Shown: positions 23,123 through 32,078 of the stretch, piece after piece | How positions within the stretch are numbered: the first letter of the stretch is position 1 | Layout of the letters: every line of letters begins with the position of its first letter | DNA from: Micromonospora thermarum | GTDB lineage: Bacteria > Actinomycetota > Actinomycetes > Mycobacteriales > Micromonosporaceae | NCBI RefSeq assembly: GCF_012034245.1 | Contig: NZ_JAATEO010000022.1 | Location: forward strand, 51,808-115,807 | Direction: 5' to 3' | Length of the DNA stretch: 64,000 nucleotides | Made by a program: the position numbers and the translations under genes | Notes under the pieces: generated by a model | What the model was told of the DNA's origin: nothing | The model's database searches: none | The model's input: only the letters and a program-made list of their open reading frames with translations

Positions 23123-24640
23123 CTACGGGTGGTGGGTGCTTACGACGACCGGAAGGCCGTGCTGGTCGGAGGTCTCGGCGGTGACCCGCCGGCCGACCGC
23201 CTCCAGGACGTGCTTGCCGATCAGGTTCGCGGCGGGCAGCTCGATCGGGTACTCGCCGTCGAAGCAGGCCCGGCAGAGCCGGTTCTTCGGCTGTTCGGTG
23301 GCCGCGATGAGACCGGCGAGCGAGACGTACCCGAGGGTGTCGGCACCGATCGACCGGCGGACGCCCTCGTTGTCCAGCCCGTTGGCGAGCAGCTCGGCCC
23401 TGGTGGCGAAGTCGATGCCGTAGAAGCACGGCCAGGTCACCGGCGGGGAGGAGATGCGGACGTGCACCTCCAGCGCGCCGGCCTCGCGGAGCATCCGCAC
23501 GATGGCCCGCTGGGTGTTGCCGCGGACGATGGAGTCGTCGACCACGACCAGCCGCTTGCCGCGCACGTTCTCGCGGAGCGGGTTGAGCTTGAGCCGGATG
23601 CCGAGCTGGCGCAGCGTCTGCGACGGCTGGATGAAGGTCCGCCCGACGTACGGGTTCTTCACCAGGCCGGCACCGTACGTGATGCCGGACTCGGCCGCGT
23701 AGCCGATGGCGGCCGGCGTGCCGGACTCCGGGACGGGGATCACCATATCGGCCTCGACCGGGTGCTCCTTGGCGAGCTGGCGGCCGATCTGCACGCGCGC
23801 CGCGTGCACGTTGCGGCCGGCGATGGTGGCGTCGGGACGCGCGATGTAGACGTACTCGAAGAGGCAGCCCTTGGGCTCCGGCGGCGCGAACCGGGTGGAA
23901 CGCAGCCCGTCCTCGTCGATCGCGATCAGCTCGCCGGGCTCGACCTCGCGGACCACGCTCGCGCCGACGATGTCCAGCGCCGCGGTCTCGCTGGCGACCA
24001 CCCAGCCGCGCTCCAGCCGGCCGAGCACCAGCGGGCGGACGCCGTGCGGGTCGCGGGCAGCGTAGAGAGTCGACTCGTCCATGAAGACGAAGCTGAACGC
24101 GCCCCGCAGCCGGGGCAGCACCTCCAGCGCGGCGGCCTCGACCGACAGGTCGGGCCGGCTGGCGAGCAGCATGGTCACCAGGGAGGTGTCGTTGGTGGCG
24201 CCGTCGGCGACCAGCCCCCGCTCGCCGACCTCCCGCTGAAGGTCGGCGGTGTTGACCAGGTTGCCGTTGTGGGCCAGCGCGATCGTCGTGCCGGAGGTGG
24301 TGGCGCGGATCGTCGGCTGGGCGTTCTCCCAGTTGGAGGCGCCGGTCGTGGAGTAGCGCGCGTGACCGATGGCGACGTGCCCGCGCAGGCTGGCCAGGGT
24401 CGGCTCGTCGAAGACCTGGGCGACCAGGCCGAGGTCCTTGTAGACCACCACGCCGGAGCCGTCGCTGACCGCGATGCCGGCCGCCTCCTGCCCCCGGTGC
24501 TGCAACGCGTACAGCCCGAAGTAGGTCAGGTTGGCGACCTCCTCGCCGGGTGCCCAGACGCCGAAGACGCCGCACGCGTCCTGGGGGCCGGGACGTTGGG
24601 GATCAAGGTCGTGGCTCAGCCGGCCATCGCCTCGGGGCAC
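23123..24640 (-). CDS. purF: amidophosphoribosyltransferase
   Basis: PurF makes phosphoribosylamine from PRPP and glutamine, the first committed purine step. The 505-residue product has a short propeptide and then Cys23 (QDACGVFGVW), the N-terminal nucleophile of the class II glutaminase exposed by processing. The glutaminase domain (LQHRGQEAAGIAV) and the PRPP-binding motif VVVDDSIVRGNTQRAIV are intact. Two C-terminal cysteines (ACFDGEYP and neighbours) match the Bacillus-type enzyme that carries an iron-sulfur cluster. It heads purF-purM. Confidence 0.96.
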   Translation of the reverse strand: MPRGDGRLSHDLDPQRPGPQDACGVFGVWAPGEEVANLTYFGLYALQHRGQEAAGIAVSDGSGVVVYKDLGLVAQVFDEPTLASLRGHVAIGHARYSTTGASNWENAQPTIRATTSGTTIALAHNGNLVNTADLQREVGERGLVADGATNDTSLVTMLLASRPDLSVEAAALEVLPRLRGAFSFVFMDESTLYAARDPHGVRPLVLGRLERGWVVASETAALDIVGASVVREVEPGELIAIDEDGLRSTRFAPPEPKGCLFEYVYIARPDATIAGRNVHAARVQIGRQLAKEHPVEADMVIPVPESGTPAAIGYAAESGITYGAGLVKNPYVGRTFIQPSQTLRQLGIRLKLNPLRENVRGKRLVVVDDSIVRGNTQRAIVRMLREAGALEVHVRISSPPVTWPCFYGIDFATRAELLANGLDNEGVRRSIGADTLGYVSLAGLIAATEQPKNRLCRACFDGEYPIELPAANLIGKHVLEAVGRRVTAETSDQHGLPVVVSTHHP

Positions 24641-24799
24641 CTGCCGCTCCCTTATGCTGGACTGGCCTTGCGGGATCGCGGGATCCGCACTGTTCGGCCG
24701 GGACCACTGTCGTCGCCTGACAGTGTACGCGAACCCGAGTCGACACAGAAAGTCACGAAATGGGTGCGGCCCGTTACCAGGCGTCGATCGCCATCGCAG

Positions 24800-25228
24800 C
24801 TAGAGCGGCAGGTACGCGGAGAGATCCGCCCGGATTCCGCTCACCCGTACGCGACCCTCCGTGACCGCCTCGCCCCAGTCGAGGCGACCGGTGGCGATGC
24901 GCAGCCAGGTCTCCGGGTCCGTTTCCACCACGTTCGGCGGGGTGCCACGGGTGTGTCGGGGACCCGGAACGCACTGAACTGCACCGTAAGGTGGGACACG
25001 CACCTCCACCGATCGGCCGGGGGCACGCTCCGCGAGGGCGGTCAACAGGGCACGGACCGCCCCTCGGTACACCGACCGGTCGGGGGTACGCCCCTCGTCG
25101 AGCGCCGACAACGCCGCCGCGACCGCGGCGGACTTAACGTGCGGAGAGGACACGACGGGACGATACGACTCGCGCGCAGCGCGCATCACGCTGGCCCTGG
25201 GTCGCGCTGATCCGGTCAGACAAGGCAT
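24800..25228 (-). CDS. sterol-carrier-family protein (purF neighbour)
   Basis: 142 residues ending in LRIATGRLDWGEAVTEGRVRVSGIRADLSAYLPL, a form typical of the sterol carrier (SCP2/MDMPI C-terminal-like) fold found beside purF in many actinobacteria. The N-terminal part (VKSAAVAAALSALDEG) is helical. These proteins bind hydrophobic molecules or assist mycothiol-dependent reactions; here no enzymatic motif is visible. The ATG start at 25228 is followed by a poorly conserved lead, so a later start near VVSSPHVKSA is possible. Confidence 0.72.
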   Translation of the reverse strand: MPCLTGSARPRASVMRAARESYRPVVSSPHVKSAAVAAALSALDEGRTPDRSVYRGAVRALLTALAERAPGRSVEVRVPPYGAVQCVPGPRHTRGTPPNVVETDPETWLRIATGRLDWGEAVTEGRVRVSGIRADLSAYLPL

Positions 25229-25316
25229 AGTTGCCGACGGCGTATTCGTACCGTGATGATCCCCGGCCCGGCGCCCGCCGGCCGCGGAGGTAGGTCAGTC
25301 CGGAAGGGCGGTGGAC

Positions 25317-27218
25317 GTGTCAACACACCGACGTGCCTGGAAGCAGCGGGCCGGTGTGGTCATGGCGCTGGTTGTCGGCGCCCTGCTCACCGCCCCCGCC
25401 ACCCCGGCGTTCGCGGCCGATGTCGCCGTTACCCCCGGCTCGGTCACCGTGAACGCCGGCAGCGACGCCACCGTCACCGTCACCGTCACACCGCGCGGCG
25501 ACGACGAGACAGCCCAGATCAGCCTCTCCGGGCTACCCTCCGGCGTCACCTGCTCGCGCGGGTGCGGTGAGATCCGTTTCACCCCGCCGAACCTGCCGAA
25601 GTCCCAACTGGTGACGATCAGGGCGAACGACAACGCCGCCGACGCCAACGCCACGGTCACGGTCGCGGTCGAGGCCGACTCGGGTCCCGGCACGGCCACG
25701 TTCCAGCTCAACGTCAAGGGCAAGGCCGCCCCGCAGCCGACTCAGGCGCAGACCGTGAAGTCGGTCTCCGGCAAGGTCGTCAACCAGGCCACCGGCGACG
25801 CCGTGCCGAACGCCGTGGTGATCCTCCAGGACGCCAGCGGCAAGAAGTTCGACACGATCACCGGCGACGACGGCAGCTTCCGCTTCACCGGTAGCACCAG
25901 CAACCCGATCGCCCCCGGCCGGCTGGACATCGGCGCGAGCTTCGACAACATCTACGCCACCAAGAGCTTCAACGCCTCGGCCGGACAGACCATCACCGGC
26001 CAGCGGATCGCCCTCGCGATCAAGACCGAGGTGACGCCGAGCGCCACGCCGTCGGCCTCCGCGGAGGCGCTGCCCTCCGAGGAGGCGACCGAGGAGGGCA
26101 CCGAGGAGTCGGCCGACGCAGCGGCCGCCCCGACCAACGCCAGCAACGAGGACTCGGGCGGCATCGGCTCGCTGCTGATCATCCTGCTCGGCGGTCTCCT
26201 CGTCGCCGCCGGTGTCGGCACCATCGTGCTGCTCTGGATGCGCCGCAAGGAGAACGGCGACGACGCCGAGGACGACGCGGCTCCGGCCGCCGCTGCTGGC
26301 GGCGCGGTGCCGGGCGCCCGGGGCGCGTACCGCGGCGCGGACGACCACACACGGGTCGTCAACCCGGCCGCGGCGGCTCCCACGATGGTCGGCGGCGCCG
26401 GGCTCAGCGACGCACCGACGATGATGCACCGCCCGGTGGTCGACGACGTCCCGCCCGACCCGTACGGCGCTCCCCCGCAGCCGTACGGCGCTCCCGCCGG
26501 CCCGGGCGGCGGCTGGGCCGGCAACGGCTACGGCAACGACCCTTCCGCACCGGCCGGCTACGGCGCGGCCGGCTACGGCAACGCCCCGTCCTCGGGCGGG
26601 GGCTACGGCACCGCGCCGTCGTCCGGCGGCGGCTACGGCGGCAACGACTACGGCGCGCCCGCCGGGGCACCGGCCGGGACGGGCTACCCGCCGGCTCCGG
26701 GCGGCGCGCCCGGCTACGGCGAGCGGTACGACGAGCCGACCGGCCGCTACCAGGGCGACGCCACGCAGTACCCGGCACCGGCCGACCCGTACGCGACCGG
26801 CATGTACCAGCCGGACGCCGGCTACGGCCAGGCCGATCCCGCGCCCTACGGCCGGGGCGGCGAGCCGACCGGCGGGTACGACCAGCGGGGCGGGTACGAC
26901 CAGGGTGGCTACGGCCAGCAGGGCGGCTACGGCCAGGAGCCCCCGGCCGCACAGCGCGGCGGCTACGACGACCGGGGCTACGACGACCGCGGCGGCTACG
27001 ACCAGGGCGGCTACGGCGGCGGGTACGGGCAGCAGGGCGGCGGCTACGGCCAGGAGCCCCCGGCGGCCCAGCGCGGCGGCTACGACGACCGCGGCGGCTA
27101 CGACCAGGGCGGCTACGGTGGCGGCTACGGCGATCCGGCGCAGGCCGGCGGCCGGGGCCGGCCTGACGGCCCGCCGCAGGACCGCAGCGGCCGCCGCCTG
27201 GACTGGCTGGACGACTGA
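25317..27218 (+). CDS. membrane protein with Ig-like/carboxypeptidase-regulatory-like ectodomain and Gly/Tyr/Gln-rich tail
   Basis: About 633 residues (GTG 25317 preferred by ribosome-site spacing; GTG 25311 possible). A signal peptide (ALVVGALLTAPATPAFA) is followed by a beta-rich domain to about 140 and a carboxypeptidase regulatory-like segment (SGKVVNQATGDAVPNAVVILQD). A Ser/Glu-rich stalk leads to one membrane helix (GIGSLLIILLGGLLVAAGVG, about residues 280-305) and a basic stop-transfer MRRKE. The last 320 residues, predicted cytoplasmic, are extremely rich in Gly, Tyr, Pro, Gln, Asp and Arg. They contain near-duplicate blocks around RGGYDDRGGYDQGGYGGGYG. The function is unknown; a scaffold at the membrane is inference. 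Confidence 0.75.
   Translation: MSTHRRAWKQRAGVVMALVVGALLTAPATPAFAADVAVTPGSVTVNAGSDATVTVTVTPRGDDETAQISLSGLPSGVTCSRGCGEIRFTPPNLPKSQLVTIRANDNAADANATVTVAVEADSGPGTATFQLNVKGKAAPQPTQAQTVKSVSGKVVNQATGDAVPNAVVILQDASGKKFDTITGDDGSFRFTGSTSNPIAPGRLDIGASFDNIYATKSFNASAGQTITGQRIALAIKTEVTPSATPSASAEALPSEEATEEGTEESADAAAAPTNASNEDSGGIGSLLIILLGGLLVAAGVGTIVLLWMRRKENGDDAEDDAAPAAAAGGAVPGARGAYRGADDHTRVVNPAAAAPTMVGGAGLSDAPTMMHRPVVDDVPPDPYGAPPQPYGAPAGPGGGWAGNGYGNDPSAPAGYGAAGYGNAPSSGGGYGTAPSSGGGYGGNDYGAPAGAPAGTGYPPAPGGAPGYGERYDEPTGRYQGDATQYPAPADPYATGMYQPDAGYGQADPAPYGRGGEPTGGYDQRGGYDQGGYGQQGGYGQEPPAAQRGGYDDRGYDDRGGYDQGGYGGGYGQQGGGYGQEPPAAQRGGYDDRGGYDQGGYGGGYGDPAQAGGRGRPDGPPQDRSGRRLDWLDD
26880..27135 (+). repeat. imperfect tandem repeats coding for the GYDQ-rich tail
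   Basis: A block beginning GGCCAGGAGCCCCCGGC at about 26932 recurs at about 27049 with only a few base changes. Smaller GGCGGCTACGACCAGGG units recur inside it. These are in-frame coding repeats, prone to slippage. Confidence 0.75.
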
Positions 27219-27240
27219 CACCGGGAACACGACAAACGCT

Positions 27241-27270
27241 GAGGGGCCGTCCGGCATCGGACGGCCCCTC
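27241..27270. terminator. bidirectional terminator
   Basis: GAGGGGCCGTCCG (27241-27253) with its perfect complement at 27258-27270, loop GCAT. Confidence 0.8.
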
Positions 27271-27380
27271 ACTCGTCGCGGCGCGGTTGGCCACCTGCAC
27301 GAGGTGGTGCCCGATCCCGCTCGTCGCCGACGGTCCGCCGCAGCGAGATCTGCACGACGGCGGCTGGAAGACCTTCGCGC

Positions 27381-27452
27381 CCCTTTGCTCTGCTTCACCG
27401 GACGCGATGGTTTCGCGCGATTCCGTTGCGTGGGATGAGGCAGAGCAAAGGG
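27381..27452. repeat. 72-bp palindromic element (possible dispersed repeat)
   Basis: CCCTTTGCTCTGC (27381-27393) and its exact complement GCAGAGCAAAGGG (27440-27452) flank 46 nt that include an inner CGCGA-TGGTT-TCGCG hairpin. The AT content is higher than in the surroundings. I have an impression of similar elements in related genomes but cannot verify it. Confidence 0.5.
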
Positions 27453-27571
27453 CGCGCGCATCGAACGGGACGGCGGCAGCGGCCGGCAGGGGTGAGCAGG
27501 AGAACCAGCGAAGGACGGCCCGGATACGACGGGGCCTGGAATCGGCCGAGCGGTGCGGCCGCGGGTGCCGG

Positions 27572-28369
27572 TCAGGCGCGGGTGAAGACGCCCTGGCGGA
27601 GCACCGGCACGACGTCCGACACGCCGACCGCCACGGCGATGTCCACGTCGCCGGCGAATCCGCCCTCGGCGAGTTCCCGACCGGAGACGCTGCCCCGGAC
27701 GGCCGCCGGGACGTCCGGCGTGCTGGCCAGCGCGGCGAGGGCCACGGCCGCCTCGACGGACAGGCCGCCCGGCACCCCGGACAGCGCGTCGAGGACGCAG
27801 GCAGCGCCGAGCTGGTCCTCCACCGAGGGGCGCAACGACCCGTCCGGCCAGCGCTCCCCGGCGGCGATGACGCCGATCGGCGCGTCGGTCGAGCCGTACC
27901 CCTCGTCGCGGAGCCAGCGCCCGACGGCGCGGGCGTTGCGCAGGCAGGCCGCGACGACCGGCAGGCCGGTGGCGCTGGCGGCGGCGCTGATCGCCGAGCC
28001 GTTCGGCGACGGCAGGACCAGGTCGGCGACGGCCGGCGCGGTGCTCAGGGCCGCCGGCGACAGCGACCACGGATGGTCCGGGGTGGTGCGCCGGCGGCCG
28101 ACCGCGGCGACGGCACCGACCCGGACGGCGTACTCGGCGGCCTGTTCGCCCCACGGGAACGGGTGCACCCGCATGCCCCGGGCGACCGCCACCTCCACGG
28201 CGGTGGTGAACGAGAGCACGTCCACCACCACCAGGGCGGCGCAGACGCGGCCGAGCTCGGCCGCCCCCGCCAACCCCCACTCGAACCGGGCACCCGATCC
28301 GGGTTGGGTGTAGACGGCGGCGGCCAACGCCTCAGCGCTTGTCAGGGGCGGAGGGCTGCTCGGAGTCAC
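27572..28369 (-). CDS. 2-phosphosulfolactate phosphatase-family protein (ComB-like)
   Basis: The 265-residue product matches the ComB family: VVVDVLSFTTAVEVAVARG near the start, LPSPNGSAISA in the middle and ERWPDGSLRPSVEDQLGAA later. ComB of methanogens dephosphorylates 2-phosphosulfolactate in coenzyme M synthesis. In bacteria without coenzyme M the true substrate is unknown. Its start (GTG/ATG region at 28369) lies inside the 3' end of purL, a 38-bp overlap, so it is translationally linked to the purine operon. Confidence 0.85.
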   Translation of the reverse strand: MTPSSPPPLTSAEALAAAVYTQPGSGARFEWGLAGAAELGRVCAALVVVDVLSFTTAVEVAVARGMRVHPFPWGEQAAEYAVRVGAVAAVGRRRTTPDHPWSLSPAALSTAPAVADLVLPSPNGSAISAAASATGLPVVAACLRNARAVGRWLRDEGYGSTDAPIGVIAAGERWPDGSLRPSVEDQLGAACVLDALSGVPGGLSVEAAVALAALASTPDVPAAVRGSVSGRELAEGGFAGDVDIAVAVGVSDVVPVLRQGVFTRA

Positions 28370-31067
28370 CGGAGGCCGAGTCGGACGCCTCGGTGGCGTC
28401 GCCGGTCGTCGCCACCTGCTCGGCCGTCTCGACCGGCGGGGTCGCGATCACCCCACCGGGTGAGGCGACGCCGCCCGCCGGCTCCTCGGTCGGCTCCTCG
28501 GCCTCGGCGATCGGCTCGGGTGCGCCGGTCACCGGGTCCGGGCCGGACGACGCAATCGGCTCGCTCACGACCTCGGCCGGGTCGACCGGCTCGGCGTCGG
28601 TCCCGGTGGGCAGGGGCACCGCCTCGACGGCGCCGGCCACGCCGGCCGCCGGGGCGTCCACTTCCAGGACCTCCGACCCGCCGAAGAGGCGGGGCAGGGT
28701 GGCGCTGTGCGCGGCGTGCAGCTCGTCCAGGTCGATCCGGAACTGGCCGTGCACCTCCAGGGCACCGCCGGCCGGGTCGGTGACGCCGATCAGCTCGAAC
28801 GGCACCCCGTGCTCGGCGGCGAGCGCGGTGAACGCCTTCTCGTGCCCACGCGGCACCGAGACCAGCGCACGACCGGCGGACTCGCTGAACAGGAAGACGA
28901 ACGGCATCGACCCGCCCTCGAACCGCTCCGGCACGGCGATCCGGGCCCCGACGCCCCGCCGCAGGCAGGACTCGACCAGGCTCTGCGCGAGACCACCGTC
29001 GGACAGGTCGTGCGCGGAGCTGAGGTGCCCGACCCGCGCGGCCTCCGCCATCAGGTCGGCGAGCGCCCGCTCGCGGGCGAGGTCGACCTGCGGGGGTACG
29101 CCGCCGAGGTGCTCGTGGGTCACCCACGCCCACTCGGAGCCGGACAGCTCCACGTGGGTCTCGCCGAGCAGGTAGATCTGGTCGTGGTCGCCGCTGCCGC
29201 GCGGGACGAAGCCCATCGACACCCGGTCGGCGACGTTGTCCAGCACGCCCAGCACGCCCACCACCGGGGTCGGGTGGATGGCGGCGGCACCGGTCTGGTT
29301 GTAGAAGCTGACGTTGCCGCCGGTCACCGGGATGCCCAGCTCGGCGCAGCCGTCGGCCAGGCCGCGGACGGCCTCGGCGAACTGCCACATCACGCCCGGG
29401 TCCTCGGGCGAGCCGAAGTTGAGGCAGTTCGTGACGGCGATCGGCTTCGCGCCGGTCACGGCCACGTTCCGGTACGCCTCGGCCAGCGCGAGCTTCGTGC
29501 CGTGGTACGGGTCGAGGCGCGCGTACCGGCCGTTGCCGTCGACGGACAGGGCGACGCCGAGGCCGGTTCGCTCGTCGATCCGGATCACACCGGAGTCCTC
29601 CGGCTGGGCGAGCACGGTGTTGCCCAGCACGTACCGGTCGTACTGCTCGGTGACCCAGGTCTTGTCGGCCAGGTTGGGCGACGCGATCATGCGCAGCACG
29701 GTCTCCCGGAGCGCCTCCGGGTCGCCCGGCCGGGGCAGCGTCTCCGCCCGGTCGGCCTGGAGCAGGATCAGGTCGGCCGGCTCGCGCATCGGGCGGGCGT
29801 ACACCGGCCCGTCGTCGACGAGCGAGCCCGGCGGCACGTCGACGACCAGGTGGTCCCGCCAGGTGATGACCAGGCGCCCCGGCTGGCCGTCCGGCGCCGG
29901 CGGGGTGACCTCGCCGATGGCGGTGGCGAGCACGCCCCACTTCTCTGCGGTCTTGAGCACCGCCTCCAGCTTGTCCGGCTCGACGACCAGCAGCATCCGC
30001 TCCTGGGACTCGCTGGCCAGGATCTCGTGCGGCTCCATGGAGGGCTCCCGCAGCGGGACCCGCTCCAGCCAGACCCGCATGCCGGTGCCGGCCGCGGCGG
30101 CGGTCTCGGTGAGCGCGCAGGTCAGGCCGGCGCCGCCCAGGTCCTGGATGCCGACGACCAGCTGGCCGTCGTACAGCTCCAGGCAGGCCTCGATCAGCAG
30201 CTTCTCGGTGAACGGGTCACCGACCTGCACCGACGGGCGGCGCTGCTCGCTGCCCTCGTCGAAGGTGGCGCTCGCGAGCACCGACACGCCGCCGATGCCG
30301 TCCCGGCCGGTCTTGGCGCCCATCAGCACCACGACGTTGCCCGGGCCGGCGGCCGCCTTGTTCTGGAGGCGGTTGACCGGCAGCACGCCGAGGCAGAGGG
30401 CGTTGACCAGCGGGTTGCCCTGGTAGCAGGGGTCGAAGACGACCTCGCCGCCGATGTTGGGCAGGCCGAGGCAGTTGCCGTAGCCGCCGACACCCGCGAC
30501 CACGCCGGGCAGCACGCGGGCGGTGTCCGGGTGGTCGGCCGCGCCGAAGCGCAGCGGGTCCATCACCGCGACCGGGCGGGCGCCCATGGCGAGGATGTCC
30601 CGGACGATGCCGCCGACGCCGGTCGCCGCGCCCTGGTACGGCTCGACGAAGCTCGGGTGGTTGTGCGACTCGACCTTGAAGGTCACCGCCAGCTCGTCGG
30701 AGATCTGGACCACGCCGGCGTTCTCGCCGATGCCGGCGAGCAGGCGGTCGCTCGGCGGAGCCTTCTCCCCGAACTGGCGCAGGTGCACCTTGCTCGACTT
30801 GTAGGAGCAGTGCTCGCTCCACATGATCGAGTACATCGCAAGCTCGGCCTGCGTGGGCCGGCGGCCGAGGATCTGCCGGATCCGCTCGTACTCGTCGTCC
30901 CGGAGGCCCAGCTCGGTGTACGGCTGGAGCTCGCCGGGCGTACCGCCGGCGCGGGGGACGGTGTCCACGCCGTCGGCCCAGTCGGCCGGCACGGCTTCCC
31001 CGGCCGGCGCTGCGGGCGCGGCCGGAATGGCGTCCGAGGTCTCCCGGACCGGGTCCTGGGTGGTCAT
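28332..31067 (-). CDS. purL: phosphoribosylformylglycinamidine synthase subunit PurL, with long C-terminal tail
   Basis: PurL is the ATP-dependent synthetase subunit that converts FGAR to FGAM with PurQ and PurS. The small-type PurL core is intact: MWSEHCSYKSSK near the N-terminus, ESHNHPSFVEPYQGAATGVGGIVRD, and the second-half GGNVSFYNQTG. The family normally ends at the motif here reading HSATLPRLFGG (about residue 797). This protein continues for about 114 residues of Ala/Pro/Glu/Thr/Val-rich, probably disordered sequence, giving 911 in total. About 45 extra residues also precede the core. The tail overlaps the comB-like start. Confidence 0.95.
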   Translation of the reverse strand: MTTQDPVRETSDAIPAAPAAPAGEAVPADWADGVDTVPRAGGTPGELQPYTELGLRDDEYERIRQILGRRPTQAELAMYSIMWSEHCSYKSSKVHLRQFGEKAPPSDRLLAGIGENAGVVQISDELAVTFKVESHNHPSFVEPYQGAATGVGGIVRDILAMGARPVAVMDPLRFGAADHPDTARVLPGVVAGVGGYGNCLGLPNIGGEVVFDPCYQGNPLVNALCLGVLPVNRLQNKAAAGPGNVVVLMGAKTGRDGIGGVSVLASATFDEGSEQRRPSVQVGDPFTEKLLIEACLELYDGQLVVGIQDLGGAGLTCALTETAAAAGTGMRVWLERVPLREPSMEPHEILASESQERMLLVVEPDKLEAVLKTAEKWGVLATAIGEVTPPAPDGQPGRLVITWRDHLVVDVPPGSLVDDGPVYARPMREPADLILLQADRAETLPRPGDPEALRETVLRMIASPNLADKTWVTEQYDRYVLGNTVLAQPEDSGVIRIDERTGLGVALSVDGNGRYARLDPYHGTKLALAEAYRNVAVTGAKPIAVTNCLNFGSPEDPGVMWQFAEAVRGLADGCAELGIPVTGGNVSFYNQTGAAAIHPTPVVGVLGVLDNVADRVSMGFVPRGSGDHDQIYLLGETHVELSGSEWAWVTHEHLGGVPPQVDLARERALADLMAEAARVGHLSSAHDLSDGGLAQSLVESCLRRGVGARIAVPERFEGGSMPFVFLFSESAGRALVSVPRGHEKAFTALAAEHGVPFELIGVTDPAGGALEVHGQFRIDLDELHAAHSATLPRLFGGSEVLEVDAPAAGVAGAVEAVPLPTGTDAEPVDPAEVVSEPIASSGPDPVTGAPEPIAEAEEPTEEPAGGVASPGGVIATPPVETAEQVATTGDATEASDSASGDSEQPSAPDKR

Positions 31068-31134
31068 GAGCTCTCCTCGCTGCGCTCAGGGCCGCCCGTC
31101 GGGCGGGTGAGCCGACCGATGATGCCGCGCACGG

Positions 31135-31818
31135 TCACGCCGGGGCCCCCACCAGGTGCTTGAGCACCGAGGTGAAGAAGCCGAGGCCGTCCAGGGAGGG
31201 ACCGGTGAGCGCCTCCACCGCGTGCTCCGGGTGCGGCATGATGCCGACCACGTTGCCGGCGGAGTTGGTGATGGCGGCGATGTCGCGCTGAGACCCGTTG
31301 GGGTTGCCGCCGACGTAGCGGGCGACGACCCGGCCCTCGGCCTCGAGCTGGTCCAGCGTCGCGGTGTCCGCGACGTAGCAGCCCTCGCCGTTCTTGACCG
31401 GGATCAGCACCTCCTGGCCGGGCTGGAACGCGTTGGTCCAGGCGGTGCCGACCGACTCGATCCGGAGGACCTGGTCGCGGTTGCGGAAGTGCAGGTGCTG
31501 GTTGCGGGTCAGCGCGCCGGGCAGCAGGTGGGCCTCGCAGAGGATCTGGAAGCCGTTGCAGATGCCGAGCACCGGCAGGCCGCCCTGGGCGGCGTCCACG
31601 ATCGTCTCCATGACCGGGGCGAACCGGGCGATGGCGCCGCAACGCAGGTAGTCGCCGTACGAGAAGCCGCCGGGCAGGACGACCGCGTCCACGCCGTGCA
31701 GCTGCGGGTCACCGTGCCAGAGGCGGACCGGCTCGGCGCCGGCGATCCGGACGGCCCGCGCGGCGTCCCCGTCGTCGAGCGACCCGGGGAACGTGACCAC
31801 ACCGACCCGGGCGGTCAC
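31135..31818 (-). CDS. purQ: phosphoribosylformylglycinamidine synthase glutaminase subunit
   Basis: PurQ releases ammonia from glutamine for PurL. The 227-residue class I amidotransferase has the nucleophile in VLGICNGFQIL and the His/Glu pair in MPHPEHAVEAL, plus the early PGGFSYGDYLRCGAIARF motif. It overlaps purS by four bases at 31815-31818 and lies 67 bp before purL, forming purS-purQ-purL. Confidence 0.96.
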   Translation of the reverse strand: MTARVGVVTFPGSLDDGDAARAVRIAGAEPVRLWHGDPQLHGVDAVVLPGGFSYGDYLRCGAIARFAPVMETIVDAAQGGLPVLGICNGFQILCEAHLLPGALTRNQHLHFRNRDQVLRIESVGTAWTNAFQPGQEVLIPVKNGEGCYVADTATLDQLEAEGRVVARYVGGNPNGSQRDIAAITNSAGNVVGIMPHPEHAVEALTGPSLDGLGFFTSVLKHLVGAPA

Positions 31819-32078
31819 GAGCGGGCGTCCACGGTCTCGTCGGCCTCGACCAGGCGGACGGTGAAGTCCTCGATGACCGGGTTGGCGAGCAGCTTGTCGG
31901 CGATCTCCCGAGCGCGGTCCAGGTCCGGTTCACCGGTGAACTCGATCTCGATCCGCCTGCCGATCCGGACCGAGGCGACGTCGCTGACGCCGAGCCGGGG
32001 CAGCGCGTTTGCGACGGCCTGGCCCTGCGGATCGAGGATCTCGGGCTTGAGCATGACGTCGACGACGACGCGAGGCAC
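31815..32078 (-). CDS. purS: phosphoribosylformylglycinamidine synthase subunit PurS
   Basis: This 87-residue protein dimerises and bridges PurL and PurQ. The sequence VVVDVMLKPEILDPQGQAVANALPRLG is typical of PurS. The GTG at 32078 with AGGAG six bases upstream was chosen; the longer open frame upstream is intergenic. First gene of the purS-purQ-purL-comB-like operon. Confidence 0.93.
   Translation of the reverse strand: MPRVVVDVMLKPEILDPQGQAVANALPRLGVSDVASVRIGRRIEIEFTGEPDLDRAREIADKLLANPVIEDFTVRLVEADETVDARS

Larger units (their letters stand above)
27219..27571. other. 353-bp intergenic region with a terminator and a palindromic element
   Basis: No gene. It holds a terminator (27241-27270) and an inverted-repeat element (27381-27452). 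The rest shows nothing recognisable. Confidence 0.6.

Noticed and set aside
21920..25210. A very long open frame on the plus strand across purM and purF
   Set aside because: It is antisense to two unmistakable purine genes and lacks any family motif; long antisense frames are expected at this GC content.
26880..27135. Regular repeats that could suggest a CRISPR array
   Set aside because: Repeats are in frame, of unequal length and without unique spacers; they encode a low-complexity protein tail. No cas gene is present.
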